DNA of 16,706 nt from Bacillota bacterium. GTDB lineage: Bacteria > Bacillota > Clostridia > Christensenellales > CAG-138. Positions within the stretch are counted from its first letter, which is position 1; every line of letters starts with the position of its first letter. A program made the translations under genes and the position numbers. The stretch lies in NCBI GenBank assembly GCA_023409435.1, contig JAEYHP010000118.1:1-16706 (forward strand). The letters are read 5' to 3'. Below the pieces are notes generated by a model, which saw only the letters and a list, made by a program, of their open reading frames with translations, had not been told where the DNA came from and did not search any database. Positions 1 through 6,202 of this stretch are shown here, in pieces.

Positions 1-185
1 TTGTGGCGGCGCGTGAGCTCATAGCTTAAGTCCTCATCCTTCTGGATTTCCAGGCAGGGTTGGGCGACGCCCGGCGTATAAGCGAGGGACAGATCCTCCC
101 TTGTCTTGACCGGTACCGTGGAAATGACTTCGATTTTCCCTTTCCATTCCGCGTGCTTTTTCAGGGATTCCTTCGCGTAATCCAT
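1..185 (-). CDS. NAD-type malic enzyme (malate dehydrogenase, oxaloacetate-decarboxylating), N-terminal fragment
   Basis: This is the first 61 codons of a gene that runs off the left edge. The protein starts MDYAKESLKKHAEWKGKIEV and then carries VKTREDLSLAYTPGVAQPC at residues 26-44, the conserved N-terminal block of short bacterial malic enzymes. These convert malate to pyruvate and CO2 with reduction of NAD(P), in the cytosol. The start at 185 is supported by a GGAGAAAGGAAAG ribosome site upstream and by the family's usual N-terminus. The catalytic Tyr-Lys region and the nucleotide-binding domain lie outside the window, so NAD versus NADP preference cannot be read. The gene has its own candidate promoter (247-275) and is probably separate from the TetR gene behind it. 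The family call is confident; whether the full gene is intact cannot be seen. Confidence 0.9.
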   Translation of the reverse strand, partial: MDYAKESLKKHAEWKGKIEVISTVPVKTREDLSLAYTPGVAQPCLEIQKDEDLSYELTRRH

Positions 186-205
186 GTGGCCGCTTTCCTT
201 TCTCC

Positions 206-290
206 ATATCTTTTGGCACAAATTTCACAATGCCGGCATTATGAACACTATACATCTTTTTGGGTTTGCCCGCAATGTTCCAAAAGATAT
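206..290. repeat. Inverted repeat flanking the malic enzyme promoter, plus a 12-bp palindrome at the start site
   Basis: A perfect 11-bp inverted repeat, ATATCTTTTGG at 206-216 and CCAAAAGATAT at 280-290, brackets the candidate promoter. One arm is just upstream of the -35 box and the other is in the untranslated leader close to the ribosome site. Between them lies a perfect 12-bp palindrome, AATGCCGGCATT (229-240), at or just after the predicted transcription start. The arms could be paired binding sites or could form a long-range RNA or DNA stem. No regulator can be assigned. Confidence 0.45.
247..275 (-). promoter_or_regulatory. Candidate sigma-70 promoter of the malic enzyme gene
   Basis: On the minus strand a TTGCGG -35 box (270-275) is followed after exactly 17 nt by a TATAGT -10 box (247-252, 5 of 6 matches to TATAAT). 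Transcription would start near 240, about 55 nt ahead of the malic enzyme start codon. The -35 box is only a partial match. The call is inferred from sequence alone. Confidence 0.5.
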
Positions 291-322
291 CGTCCTGAAA
301 TTCGCATCCATTTTATACAGGG

Positions 323-907
323 TCAGGCGCGCAGGATATCCGAGATCCAGCTGCTTTCCGGCACAGGCGACGCCGGGTTCAATGCATAGTTGGCCGCGAT
401 CCCCTGTATGGCCCCCCAGTACGCCCATAGCAGCGCCTCAGGATTTCCCTGCTTGATGCTTCCCTGCCGCTGTCCTTCCCGGATGATGGGCAGAAGCGGC
501 CCGATAGGGTCCATGCCCGAAAGCGCGTCCTTTACAGAGGGCGGCACATCCATGCTGTTTTGCGTGCGGGTCATCAGCAGGAACATCTTCGCAACAAATC
601 CGCTTTCCTGCATAAACCGGAATATAGCCTCCGCCATATTCTCAAAAAGCTGGAGCGGCTCATTGACGCCCGCCTCCATGCTTTGCCCGATCAGGTCCAT
701 CGGTCCGCTGATGCCCAACCGGATGAGTTCCATGTAAATCTGCTCCTTGGACTCAAAATAATTGAATATCAGCCCGGGACTGATGGAAAGCTCTGCGGCA
801 ATATCCCTGAGCTTCATGCCCGCATAGCCGTGCGTGAGGATGCGGTCCATACAGCAGGAAAGGATCTGATCCCGCCGGAACTCACGCTGTTCTTCCCGTT
901 TGCTCAT
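323..907 (-). CDS. TetR/AcrR family transcriptional regulator
   Basis: The product is 194 residues, a normal TetR length. A helix-turn-helix occupies roughly residues 28-52, with the typical sequence GMKLRDIAAELSISPGLIFN followed by YFESKEQIY. The rest is a divergent helical ligand-binding domain with no readable ligand. The start at 907 is chosen because it begins MSKREEQREFRRDQIL, normal for the family, and because its ATG overlaps the TGA stop of the upstream oxidoreductase gene as ATGA, so the two are probably translationally coupled. A longer in-frame reading up to 1003 would only extend into that gene. The likely role is repression of its own two-gene operon through the tandem palindromes at 2373-2405, released by a substrate or product of the oxidoreductase. 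That role is inferred. Confidence 0.93.
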   Translation of the reverse strand: MSKREEQREFRRDQILSCCMDRILTHGYAGMKLRDIAAELSISPGLIFNYFESKEQIYMELIRLGISGPMDLIGQSMEAGVNEPLQLFENMAEAIFRFMQESGFVAKMFLLMTRTQNSMDVPPSVKDALSGMDPIGPLLPIIREGQRQGSIKQGNPEALLWAYWGAIQGIAANYALNPASPVPESSWISDILRA

Positions 908-2352
908 GCGCGGCCCACCAGGCGCGCGGCCGCATTGGCCGTCTCTTTGCCGCTCTGGACGCTTGTGCATATGCCGCCGCCGGCTACCGTCCACTGCCCG
1001 CACAGAAGCAAATTCTTCAGATTGGGCACGGTCTTTTGAATGCGCGTCTTCATCGCCTCGGGCGTTGGGGAGAACCCTTCAAACGATCCACGGTAGACGT
1101 TGGTCAGGCGCTCATAGGTCACGGGGGTGGAGACGTCCGTCACCTCGATCTCCTGCGTAAAGCCCGGGTAACGCTTCTCGATTTCAGCAGCCACGGCGTC
1201 CGCCAGGCGCTGCTTTTCCCTGTTATAGGCCGCCCTATCCGCTTCGCGCAGCGCCTTCCAATACGCAAGCGGGGCTTCAAACGCAGCCATGATGCTGCTT
1301 TTCCCTTCCGGCGCGGCGGACGGGTCAAAATCGAACGAGCGCAGCAGGAAGTCTTTCGCCGTGGTATCCGGGGAAGTCTTGATTTCGGCCTCCCAGTGTT
1401 CCTCATAGGAGATACCGAACTTCTTCTTTACGCCAAAGGAAACGAGCGCCAGCGGGTCAAACAGCCTTGCTTCGCGCAGCATTTCGTCCAGCTGCGGGTG
1501 CGGGTACTTGCCGCCCAAGAGCTTATTGAGCACCGTATGCATATCGCAGGCCGCAATCACCGCGTCGGCACGATGCGCCTCGCCTTTTACGCGAACGCCG
1601 ACGGCTTTGCCGTTTTCCACCAGTATTTCTTCCACGGGGGAATTGACGTGCAGCCGCCCGCCCGCCGCTTTAAACGTGGCTTCCATGCGGCGCATGATAT
1701 CCCGCCCGCCGCCCAAAGGATAGCCCGCGTTATTGCCCATACGGGTGCCCAGCATCATAAACAGACCGCCCGCGACAAATTCCGGCCCCATCATCGCCAA
1801 AATCAGCTTGCGGATGACCGGGCTTTGGAACCTCTCCACGTATTCGCCGAGCGTTTTTGACATATGCTTTCCCATGGCCATCATGCCGCCAAAAGCTTTG
1901 ATAGAGGAAAAGAACTGGGAGATGTTCTGGATGTTGACGGGAATCACGTTGTTCGCCACGCCTTTGATATCGTCGCACATGCCGTCGATTTCCTTTGCGT
2001 CCTCCGGCGCAAGCCCTTTCAAATACGCGCGGAACGCTTCCACCTGCATGGGGATGCGGTAGACGACTCCGTCCATCTCTTTTATAATCGTCTCGCAGAA
2101 ATACATCTGCGTATTCTCTTCCACCGCCTCCACCTCGCGGTAAAGCCTGTAGAAGCCGTCCCCCTTCTTTAGCCCTACCATCCAGTTGACGCAGCCGTCA
2201 AACCAATACCCGCCGCGCTGCCATGAGGTGCACATGCCGCCCGCCCAGGGCGCAAGCTCGTATACGTCTACCTCGATTCCTTTCCTCGCCAGGTAGATGC
2301 CGGCGCTCATCCCGGCAAGCCCTGCGCCGATTACCGCCACATGTTTCGACAT
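904..2352 (-). CDS. NAD(P)/FAD-dependent oxidoreductase, phytoene desaturase (CrtI)-like
   Basis: The 482-residue protein has an N-terminal dinucleotide-binding motif, VAVIGAGLAGMSAGIYLARK, with GxGxxG at residues 9-14 and the ribose-binding Glu at about 32 (VYE), followed by AGGMCTSWQRGGYWFDG. The C-terminus carries the second FAD-contact block, LLLCGQWTVAGGGICTS. These are hallmarks of the CrtI/retinol-saturase-like amine oxidase superfamily (COG1233). No carotenoid genes are nearby, so the substrate is unknown. Two in-frame ATGs exist: AAAGGAGA ends directly against the one at 2358 but lies about 7 nt from the one at 2352, so 2352 is preferred. The stop overlaps the TetR start. Expression probably depends on the promoter and operators at 2373-2434. 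Confidence 0.88.
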   Translation of the reverse strand: MSKHVAVIGAGLAGMSAGIYLARKGIEVDVYELAPWAGGMCTSWQRGGYWFDGCVNWMVGLKKGDGFYRLYREVEAVEENTQMYFCETIIKEMDGVVYRIPMQVEAFRAYLKGLAPEDAKEIDGMCDDIKGVANNVIPVNIQNISQFFSSIKAFGGMMAMGKHMSKTLGEYVERFQSPVIRKLILAMMGPEFVAGGLFMMLGTRMGNNAGYPLGGGRDIMRRMEATFKAAGGRLHVNSPVEEILVENGKAVGVRVKGEAHRADAVIAACDMHTVLNKLLGGKYPHPQLDEMLREARLFDPLALVSFGVKKKFGISYEEHWEAEIKTSPDTTAKDFLLRSFDFDPSAAPEGKSSIMAAFEAPLAYWKALREADRAAYNREKQRLADAVAAEIEKRYPGFTQEIEVTDVSTPVTYERLTNVYRGSFEGFSPTPEAMKTRIQKTVPNLKNLLLCGQWTVAGGGICTSVQSGKETANAAARLVGRA

Positions 2353-2372
2353 ATTCATTCTCCTTTATAATT

Positions 2373-2405
2373 ATTAAACAATTGTTCATTAAACGTCTGT
2401 TTAAT
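2373..2405. promoter_or_regulatory. Tandem TetR-type operator
   Basis: Two 18-bp palindromes overlap by three bases. The distal one is ATTAAAC-GTCT-GTTTAAT (2388-2405, perfect 7-bp arms). The proximal one is ATTAAAC-AATT-GTTCATT (2373-2390, two mismatches). The pair lies immediately downstream of the -10 box and ahead of the ribosome site, where bound repressor would block transcription. An alternative reading of the same DNA is a 12-bp inverted repeat, AATTATTAAACA (2369-2380) with TGTTTAATAATT (2398-2409). The only regulator gene in the operon is the TetR gene at 323-907. Confidence 0.65.
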
Positions 2406-2434
2406 AATTTATTCCACTTTCTGAAGTTTGTCAA
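2406..2434 (-). promoter_or_regulatory. Promoter of the FAD oxidoreductase-TetR operon
   Basis: On the minus strand a perfect TTGACA -35 box (2429-2434) is followed after 17 nt by TAAATT (2406-2411, 4 of 6 matches). Transcription would begin near 2399, inside the tandem operator. The leader to the ATG at 2352 is short and contains AAAGGAGA. Confidence 0.65.
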
Positions 2435-2493
2435 TAACACTCTTGAAAAATATTGTAAAAACTGCGTTATGGCATCAACAAAGTTCATTGCAC

Positions 2494-2523
2494 AAAAAAA
2501 CATCGCAGGAAACCTGCAATGTT
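2494..2523 (-). terminator. Intrinsic terminator after the DUF1622 gene
   Basis: Read on the minus strand, AACATTGCAGG, a TTT loop and CCTGCGATGTT form an 11-bp stem with one G-U pair, followed by a run of seven T in total. It lies 26 nt beyond the DUF1622 stop and before the oxidoreductase promoter, so it cleanly separates the two transcription units. Confidence 0.8.
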
Positions 2524-2549
2524 TAAATACCGGCCGCTTACTCTTTGCA

Positions 2550-2879
2550 CTAATCTTTGCTCCGAAGCCGCATTTCTTCATTTCTGATTTCCCACTGGAT
2601 CAAGAATGTCAAAAGCCCCCGCAATACGATAATGGCGCCCAATATGCCAAGCTCGCTCCAATCCCGCACAATGACGGTGCGCAGCACCTCGCTGCCCAGC
2701 TTAAACTCCAGCGCGAACGCGATACCCTGCGCAAGTTTCAACCGCACATGCGCATCCCGGCGGATAAACGCAATGATTCCCGTGACGCCGGTGAAAATCA
2801 CGATGACCACGCCGGATAGCTCCATGAGCCAAATGCCGACCTGCACGATGTTATGGAATATGGTTTCGATCAGCTCCAT
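2550..2879 (-). CDS. DUF1622 family membrane protein
   Basis: This 109-residue protein has a hydrophobic N-terminal segment (IVQVGIWLMELSGVVIVIFT, about residues 11-30), continuing into a short hydrophobic stretch, and a second hydrophobic block (ELGILGAIIVLRGLLTFLIQ, about 75-95). Between them lies the family's conserved region, with LKLAQGIAFALEFKLGSEVL and then RTVIVRDW. This pattern matches DUF1622, small inner-membrane proteins of unknown function. The ATG at 2879 has GGAGG five bases upstream. It follows the MATE gene by 67 nt on the same strand with no terminator between, and is probably the last gene of the operon. No function is assigned. Confidence 0.85.
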   Translation of the reverse strand: MELIETIFHNIVQVGIWLMELSGVVIVIFTGVTGIIAFIRRDAHVRLKLAQGIAFALEFKLGSEVLRTVIVRDWSELGILGAIIVLRGLLTFLIQWEIRNEEMRLRSKD

Positions 2880-2946
2880 ACTGGCCTCCGCTTTTTCAGA
2901 ATCATAACCGTCGCGGGCCGTCCGGATTCAAGGGTATCCTTTTTTA

Positions 2947-4308
2947 CTAGATGACTTGTTTTGTCCTCCACTTGCCGCCGTACCAGCGGATGAGAAGAAG
3001 AATGGAGCGCACCGTCCAATCGATATACATGGCGTACCAGACGCTGTTGATCCCCAGATGGAAGAGCGCAGCGAATACGCTGCTTAAGCCCACGCGGAAC
3101 ACCCACATGGAGAACATGGAAACAACCATGGTATAGCGGACGTCCCCCGCCGCGCGAAGCGCGTTCGCAAGCGTAAACGACGTTGGCCAGACGAGCGCCA
3201 TCGCCAGCGCAAACAGCGGAATGAGCGACGTCGCCAGAACTTTCGTTTCCTGCTCCAGCCCAAATAACCCCAAAGTCCCCCCCGCAAACGCATAGAGCAC
3301 AATGCTTAACAGAATGTTTGCGGCATAGGCCATCAGCATCATGCGCCGGACATTCTGCGTAGCCTGCTTCTGCTCGCATGCGCCCATGCACTGGCCCACC
3401 ACCGTGATCATGGCGAGGCCGATCGCCGAGCCCGGCACGACGGCCACGCTCATAATGCTGCCCGCCGCCGCGTGCGCCGCGAGGGAGATTGTCCCCAAAG
3501 ACGCCACAATGCTCTGCGTCATCAGCTTGCCGATCTGGAACAGGCCGTTTTCCAACCCGTTGGGCACGCCGATGAACAGGATGCGCTTGACCATATCCGG
3601 TACAAATTTAAACAGTTCCCGGTAGTTAAGGTAGATCGCGTTGTGGCGGTTGTTAAGAAGAAGCTGCATCGCCGCCGCGGCCATTATTCTGGAAAACAGG
3701 GAGGAAACCGCCGCCCCCGCCACGCCCAGATGCAAGACGTAAATGCATATGGCGTTGCTGCCGATATGCAAAATGTTCATCAACAGCGCCGTCATCATGG
3801 AAACCTTGCTGTTGCCCATGGAACGGAACAGAGCGGCGGAAGCGTTATAGAGCCCGATAAACGGATAGGAGGCCGCCGCAAGGTGAAAGTAGACGCGGGC
3901 GCCCTCTTCAACCGCCGGATCGATCTCCCCGTAAATCAGGCGCAATATGCCGTTGTTAAACCCGAGGGAGATGGCCGTCAGCAGCAAGGAAAGCGCCAAT
4001 ACGACGAGCATGAGCTGCCCCGCCGCCGTACGCCCATTCGCCGCTTCCCCGCGCCCAAGATATTGGGAAACGACAACGGCGCCTCCCGTCGCGAGCGCCG
4101 CCAGAAGCTGGATCATTAACACGTTGATCTCATTGACCAACGCGATGCCGGATACCGCCGCCTCCCCCATGACGGAGATCATCAGGATATCCGCGACGCC
4201 CACCGCAACGGAAAGCGCCTGCTCAATCACCAACGGTACGATGAGCCGAGACAGCGCGCGCAGGGAAAAAAGCTGGCGCTGCGCCCCCAACTGTACTGCC
4301 TGTTCCAT
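2947..4308 (-). CDS. MATE family efflux transporter (NorM/DinF-like)
   Basis: The 453-residue, strongly hydrophobic protein has about twelve membrane segments in two similar halves, the normal size and layout for MATE antiporters. Family-like sequences include LSRLIVPLVIEQALSVAVGV and ADILMISVMGEAAVSGIAL near the N-terminus, ALFRSMGNSKVSM in the first half and ANALRAAGDVRYTM in the second. MATE pumps export cationic drugs or metabolites in exchange for Na+ or H+. The substrate cannot be read here. Translation could begin at the GTG at 4314 or the ATG at 4308. The ATG is preferred because AGGG, overlapping the upstream stop codon, lies five bases before it. The start is only 7 nt beyond the cyclic-di-AMP receptor stop, implying translational coupling. 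Confidence 0.9.
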   Translation of the reverse strand: MEQAVQLGAQRQLFSLRALSRLIVPLVIEQALSVAVGVADILMISVMGEAAVSGIALVNEINVLMIQLLAALATGGAVVVSQYLGRGEAANGRTAAGQLMLVVLALSLLLTAISLGFNNGILRLIYGEIDPAVEEGARVYFHLAAASYPFIGLYNASAALFRSMGNSKVSMMTALLMNILHIGSNAICIYVLHLGVAGAAVSSLFSRIMAAAAMQLLLNNRHNAIYLNYRELFKFVPDMVKRILFIGVPNGLENGLFQIGKLMTQSIVASLGTISLAAHAAAGSIMSVAVVPGSAIGLAMITVVGQCMGACEQKQATQNVRRMMLMAYAANILLSIVLYAFAGGTLGLFGLEQETKVLATSLIPLFALAMALVWPTSFTLANALRAAGDVRYTMVVSMFSMWVFRVGLSSVFAALFHLGINSVWYAMYIDWTVRSILLLIRWYGGKWRTKQVI

Positions 4309-4315
4309 TTTCACC

Positions 4316-4645
4316 CTATAGCTTTACGTACTTCTCCACATCCACCACGAATACCGTGGCACCCCCGACCGTGACGCGCACCGGCGTATGGACCGCGTCC
4401 ACTCCCATGGCGGGGAGCACCGAGGATGCGGCCGTCAGGATTTCCCTGCGCGACGAATGCGACCGGATCAGATCCAGCGTGGACAATACGCGGCTTTCCT
4501 CCACGCCGATCATCAGCGTGGTGTTGCCGCCCCGTAAAAACCCGCCGGTGCTGGAGATGCGCGTCACGCTGACTTCATGCTCGACCAGGGTCTTCACCAG
4601 GCTTTTGACATCGTCGTTCTGGACGACAGCAAACAAGAGCTTCAT
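4316..4645 (-). CDS. Cyclic-di-AMP receptor, PstA/DarA (DUF970) family
   Basis: The protein is 109 residues, the length of the PstA/DarA PII-like trimeric receptors. It starts MKLLFAVVQNDDVKSLVKTL, carries the signature STGGFLRGGNTTLMIGV at residues 32-48 and ends with VTVGGATVFVVDVEKYVKL. Family members bind cyclic-di-AMP between subunits; the output is mostly unknown. From memory of Staphylococcus PstA, Thr28, Phe36, Leu37 and Asn41 appear retained, while the residue aligning with Arg26 is Ser here, so binding may be altered. The start at 4645 has AGGAGGGGG upstream; longer in-frame readings lack such a site. It lies between an aldolase (47 nt upstream) and a MATE pump (7 nt downstream), so it may be a locally acting paralog rather than the housekeeping copy. 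Confidence 0.88.
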   Translation of the reverse strand: MKLLFAVVQNDDVKSLVKTLVEHEVSVTRISSTGGFLRGGNTTLMIGVEESRVLSTLDLIRSHSSRREILTAASSVLPAMGVDAVHTPVRVTVGGATVFVVDVEKYVKL

Positions 4646-4692
4646 GCTTTTCCCCCTCCTGTCCCGCATGGATGATTGTTCTGCTTTTTGAT

Positions 4693-5772
4693 TTACCTCC
4701 CCGCAAGAGACTTGCGGTATTTTTCGCTCTCCCAGCTTGCAATAAAACTTTTGGCGGCCTCGCCCATGGTGGAAAGCGTATAGCCGCATTTTGCGATGTG
4801 CTCGGTAATAAAGAGCACTGCGGTCAGCGTTTCCTCAATGACCAGCGCCTTGTTTTCGGGCATGTTGTACCGGACAACGCCCTTTTCCATATCGCACACG
4901 CAGGCGTCGGGACCTGGCAGGCCTTCGCCCACCGCGAGCGTGCCCACAAAGAACACCATCTGGTCCGGATAAAGCGGCTTTTCAATGAGGAACCGCTCGG
5001 TAAAGCCGCACTCCTTCAGGCGCTTTCCCAAATACGGCGTATCGCTTTCAAACATGCCGTTGCTCGCGGGCTTGATCCTCACTTTGGGGAAGGAATCTCC
5101 CGTTATGCCGAACGCTTTTGCGATGCGCTCGTTCGCGTCCGCATGGATGCGCGCGCACTCCGCCGAATCGTCGTGCGTGACGATGGGGCCGTGGTTCTGC
5201 ATGAATATGACGTTGGGCGCCTTGCCCGTCAATTTCTCCACCCGCGCGCATTCATCCCGTATGGTGAACGTGAGGCGCGCACCGGGATCGGTATATGGCA
5301 CGAAGCCTACGGTATACGATGCGTCCGCGAACGCCTTCTCCACAATTTCTCGCCCTTCCACAGCGCACGCGGCAAGGTTGCCATATACGCTGTGGGTATG
5401 TAGCACGAACGTGGGCAGCACGGAATGGAAGCCCGCCTCCACGGAAGGACGAAGCGCTTTTAAACCCTCTATACTGCGGATGGAAGCCTTCGCTTCTTCC
5501 GAGCCGCGCTTTTCCACATCTTCAAACTCATCCGGCTCATGGGAGAAATAAAACCGGCGTAAGCTTTCATAATCCAGCACCGCATAGCCGGAATCTGTGC
5601 CCACATCCGAAAGGCGAAAGCCGGAAGCCTTGATCGCCATCAAACCGTCCTGGAGCTTTACGGAGGTGTTGCCGCCGCCGCCCTGCACATAGTCCGCACG
5701 CGCGCCCGCCTGGCGCGACATTTGGGAAAAGGCTTCAAGCGCCTCTTTGTTCTTCACAAAAAATTGGTCCAT
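4693..5772 (-). CDS. Class II aldolase/adducin family protein, possible rhamnulose-1-phosphate aldolase
   Basis: The 359-residue protein has a glycine-rich phosphate-binding motif GGGGNTSVK at 31-39, a catalytic-type Glu at 112 (PSVEAGFH), zinc-ligand histidines His125 and His127 in VLHTHSVYGN, and a third at His194 in MQNHGPIVT. These fit the class II (zinc) aldolases such as FucA and RhaD. It is longer than those (about 215-275 residues), with a C-terminal extension after about residue 290 (YNMPENKALVIEETLTAVLF) resembling the N-terminal parts of larger class II aldolases. Next to rhaA and the rhamnose transporter, rhamnulose-1-phosphate cleavage is a sensible guess, but the gene has its own candidate promoter and sits in a different operon. 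AGAGGA lies about 11 nt before the ATG at 5772. Confidence 0.85.
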   Translation of the reverse strand: MDQFFVKNKEALEAFSQMSRQAGARADYVQGGGGNTSVKLQDGLMAIKASGFRLSDVGTDSGYAVLDYESLRRFYFSHEPDEFEDVEKRGSEEAKASIRSIEGLKALRPSVEAGFHSVLPTFVLHTHSVYGNLAACAVEGREIVEKAFADASYTVGFVPYTDPGARLTFTIRDECARVEKLTGKAPNVIFMQNHGPIVTHDDSAECARIHADANERIAKAFGITGDSFPKVRIKPASNGMFESDTPYLGKRLKECGFTERFLIEKPLYPDQMVFFVGTLAVGEGLPGPDACVCDMEKGVVRYNMPENKALVIEETLTAVLFITEHIAKCGYTLSTMGEAAKSFIASWESEKYRKSLAGR

Positions 5773-5835
5773 TATCGCTTATTCCTCTTGCAGTTCCTTT
5801 ATTCTTTCTATAAACGTGTATTGTTCTTTACAATC

Positions 5836-5864
5836 AGTATAAATCTGCGAGCCTAAGCATGCAA
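5836..5864 (-). promoter_or_regulatory. Candidate promoter of the aldolase operon
   Basis: On the minus strand TTGCAT (5859-5864) is followed after 17 nt by TATACT (5836-5841, 5 of 6 matches). The -35 box is weak and overlaps a perfect 10-bp palindrome, GCAAGCTTGC (5861-5870), which could hold a regulator. The leader would be about 57 nt. This supports transcription of the aldolase operon separately from rhaS. Confidence 0.45.
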
Positions 5865-5906
5865 GCTTGCCCTCACAGACTATCAATAAACCTACTTAAG
5901 GGTTTC

Positions 5907-6110
5907 AAGGTATCGGCGCCTTAAAGCGCCGCGGTCCTCGGCGGGAAACGCCGAAGGACACTGGGCCTGCGGGCCGTCGCGATAGATTTTTTATTCTGTG
6001 GAAAACTATGTTTCCCCACCCCCTTCCTTTGGACACCGTGCTCTAGGAGGTATGGAGGGGCGAAGCCCCCACAAAAATTTTTTCGTCGCCGCCGCAGGCG
6101 GCGATACCTT
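5907..6110. repeat. 204-bp hairpin-rich element with terminal inverted repeats (MITE-like)
   Basis: The left end AAGGTATCGGCGCC (5907-5920) and the right end GGCGGCGATACCTT (6097-6110) match as inverted repeats at 13 of 14 positions. Inside are several hairpins: GGCGC/GCGCC (5915-5930), GTCCTCGGCG with CGCCGAAGGAC (5934-5959, one bulge), GGGGC/GCCCC (6057-6069) and TCGCCGCC/GGCGGCGA (6086-6104). Short open frames across it have no ribosome sites or recognisable protein features. No clear target duplication is seen, although CTTAAG occurs near both ends (5895-5900 and 6108-6113). It may be a small non-autonomous mobile or dispersed intergenic repeat. A second copy is needed to prove that, and none is in this window. 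Confidence 0.5.
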
Positions 6111-6147
6111 AAGAAATATGAGATATATGTACATGCCATTTGATGCG

Positions 6148-6178
6148 CGTGGGGGCGGGCTAAAAGCCCGCCCCCACG
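6148..6178 (-). terminator. Strong GC-rich hairpin downstream of rhaS
   Basis: Perfect 13-bp arms, CGTGGGGGCGGGC (6148-6160) and GCCCGCCCCCACG (6166-6178), enclose a 5-nt loop. The hairpin begins 24 nt beyond the rhaS stop. No T-run follows on either strand, so it may act as an mRNA-stabilising 3' end or an atypical terminator rather than a textbook one. Confidence 0.5.
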
Positions 6179-6202
6179 TGGTTAACAACTTAAGTTTTTA
6201 GA

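Noticed and set aside
34..255. 73-codon frame starting upstream of the malic enzyme gene
   Set aside because: It is in a different frame from the clearly homologous malic enzyme N-terminus, and it covers that gene's promoter and leader.
1036..1860. Long plus-strand open frame of 274 codons opposite the FAD oxidoreductase
   Set aside because: It is an antisense shadow of a gene with clear FAD-binding motifs, and its translation shows no recognisable domain.
3472..4119. Plus-strand open frame of 215 codons opposite the MATE gene
   Set aside because: The translation is rich in Arg, Gln and His with no domain, as expected for the reverse of a GC-rich membrane-protein gene.
4672..5403. Plus-strand open frame of 243 codons opposite the aldolase
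   Set aside because: It is antisense to the zinc-ligand and catalytic motifs of the aldolase and has no ribosome site or recognisable features.
5921..6188. Short open frames in several frames across the aldolase-rhaS gap
   Set aside because: They span a hairpin-rich, inverted-repeat-bounded stretch, have no ribosome sites, contain low-complexity Arg/Pro-rich translations and overlap one another on both strands.
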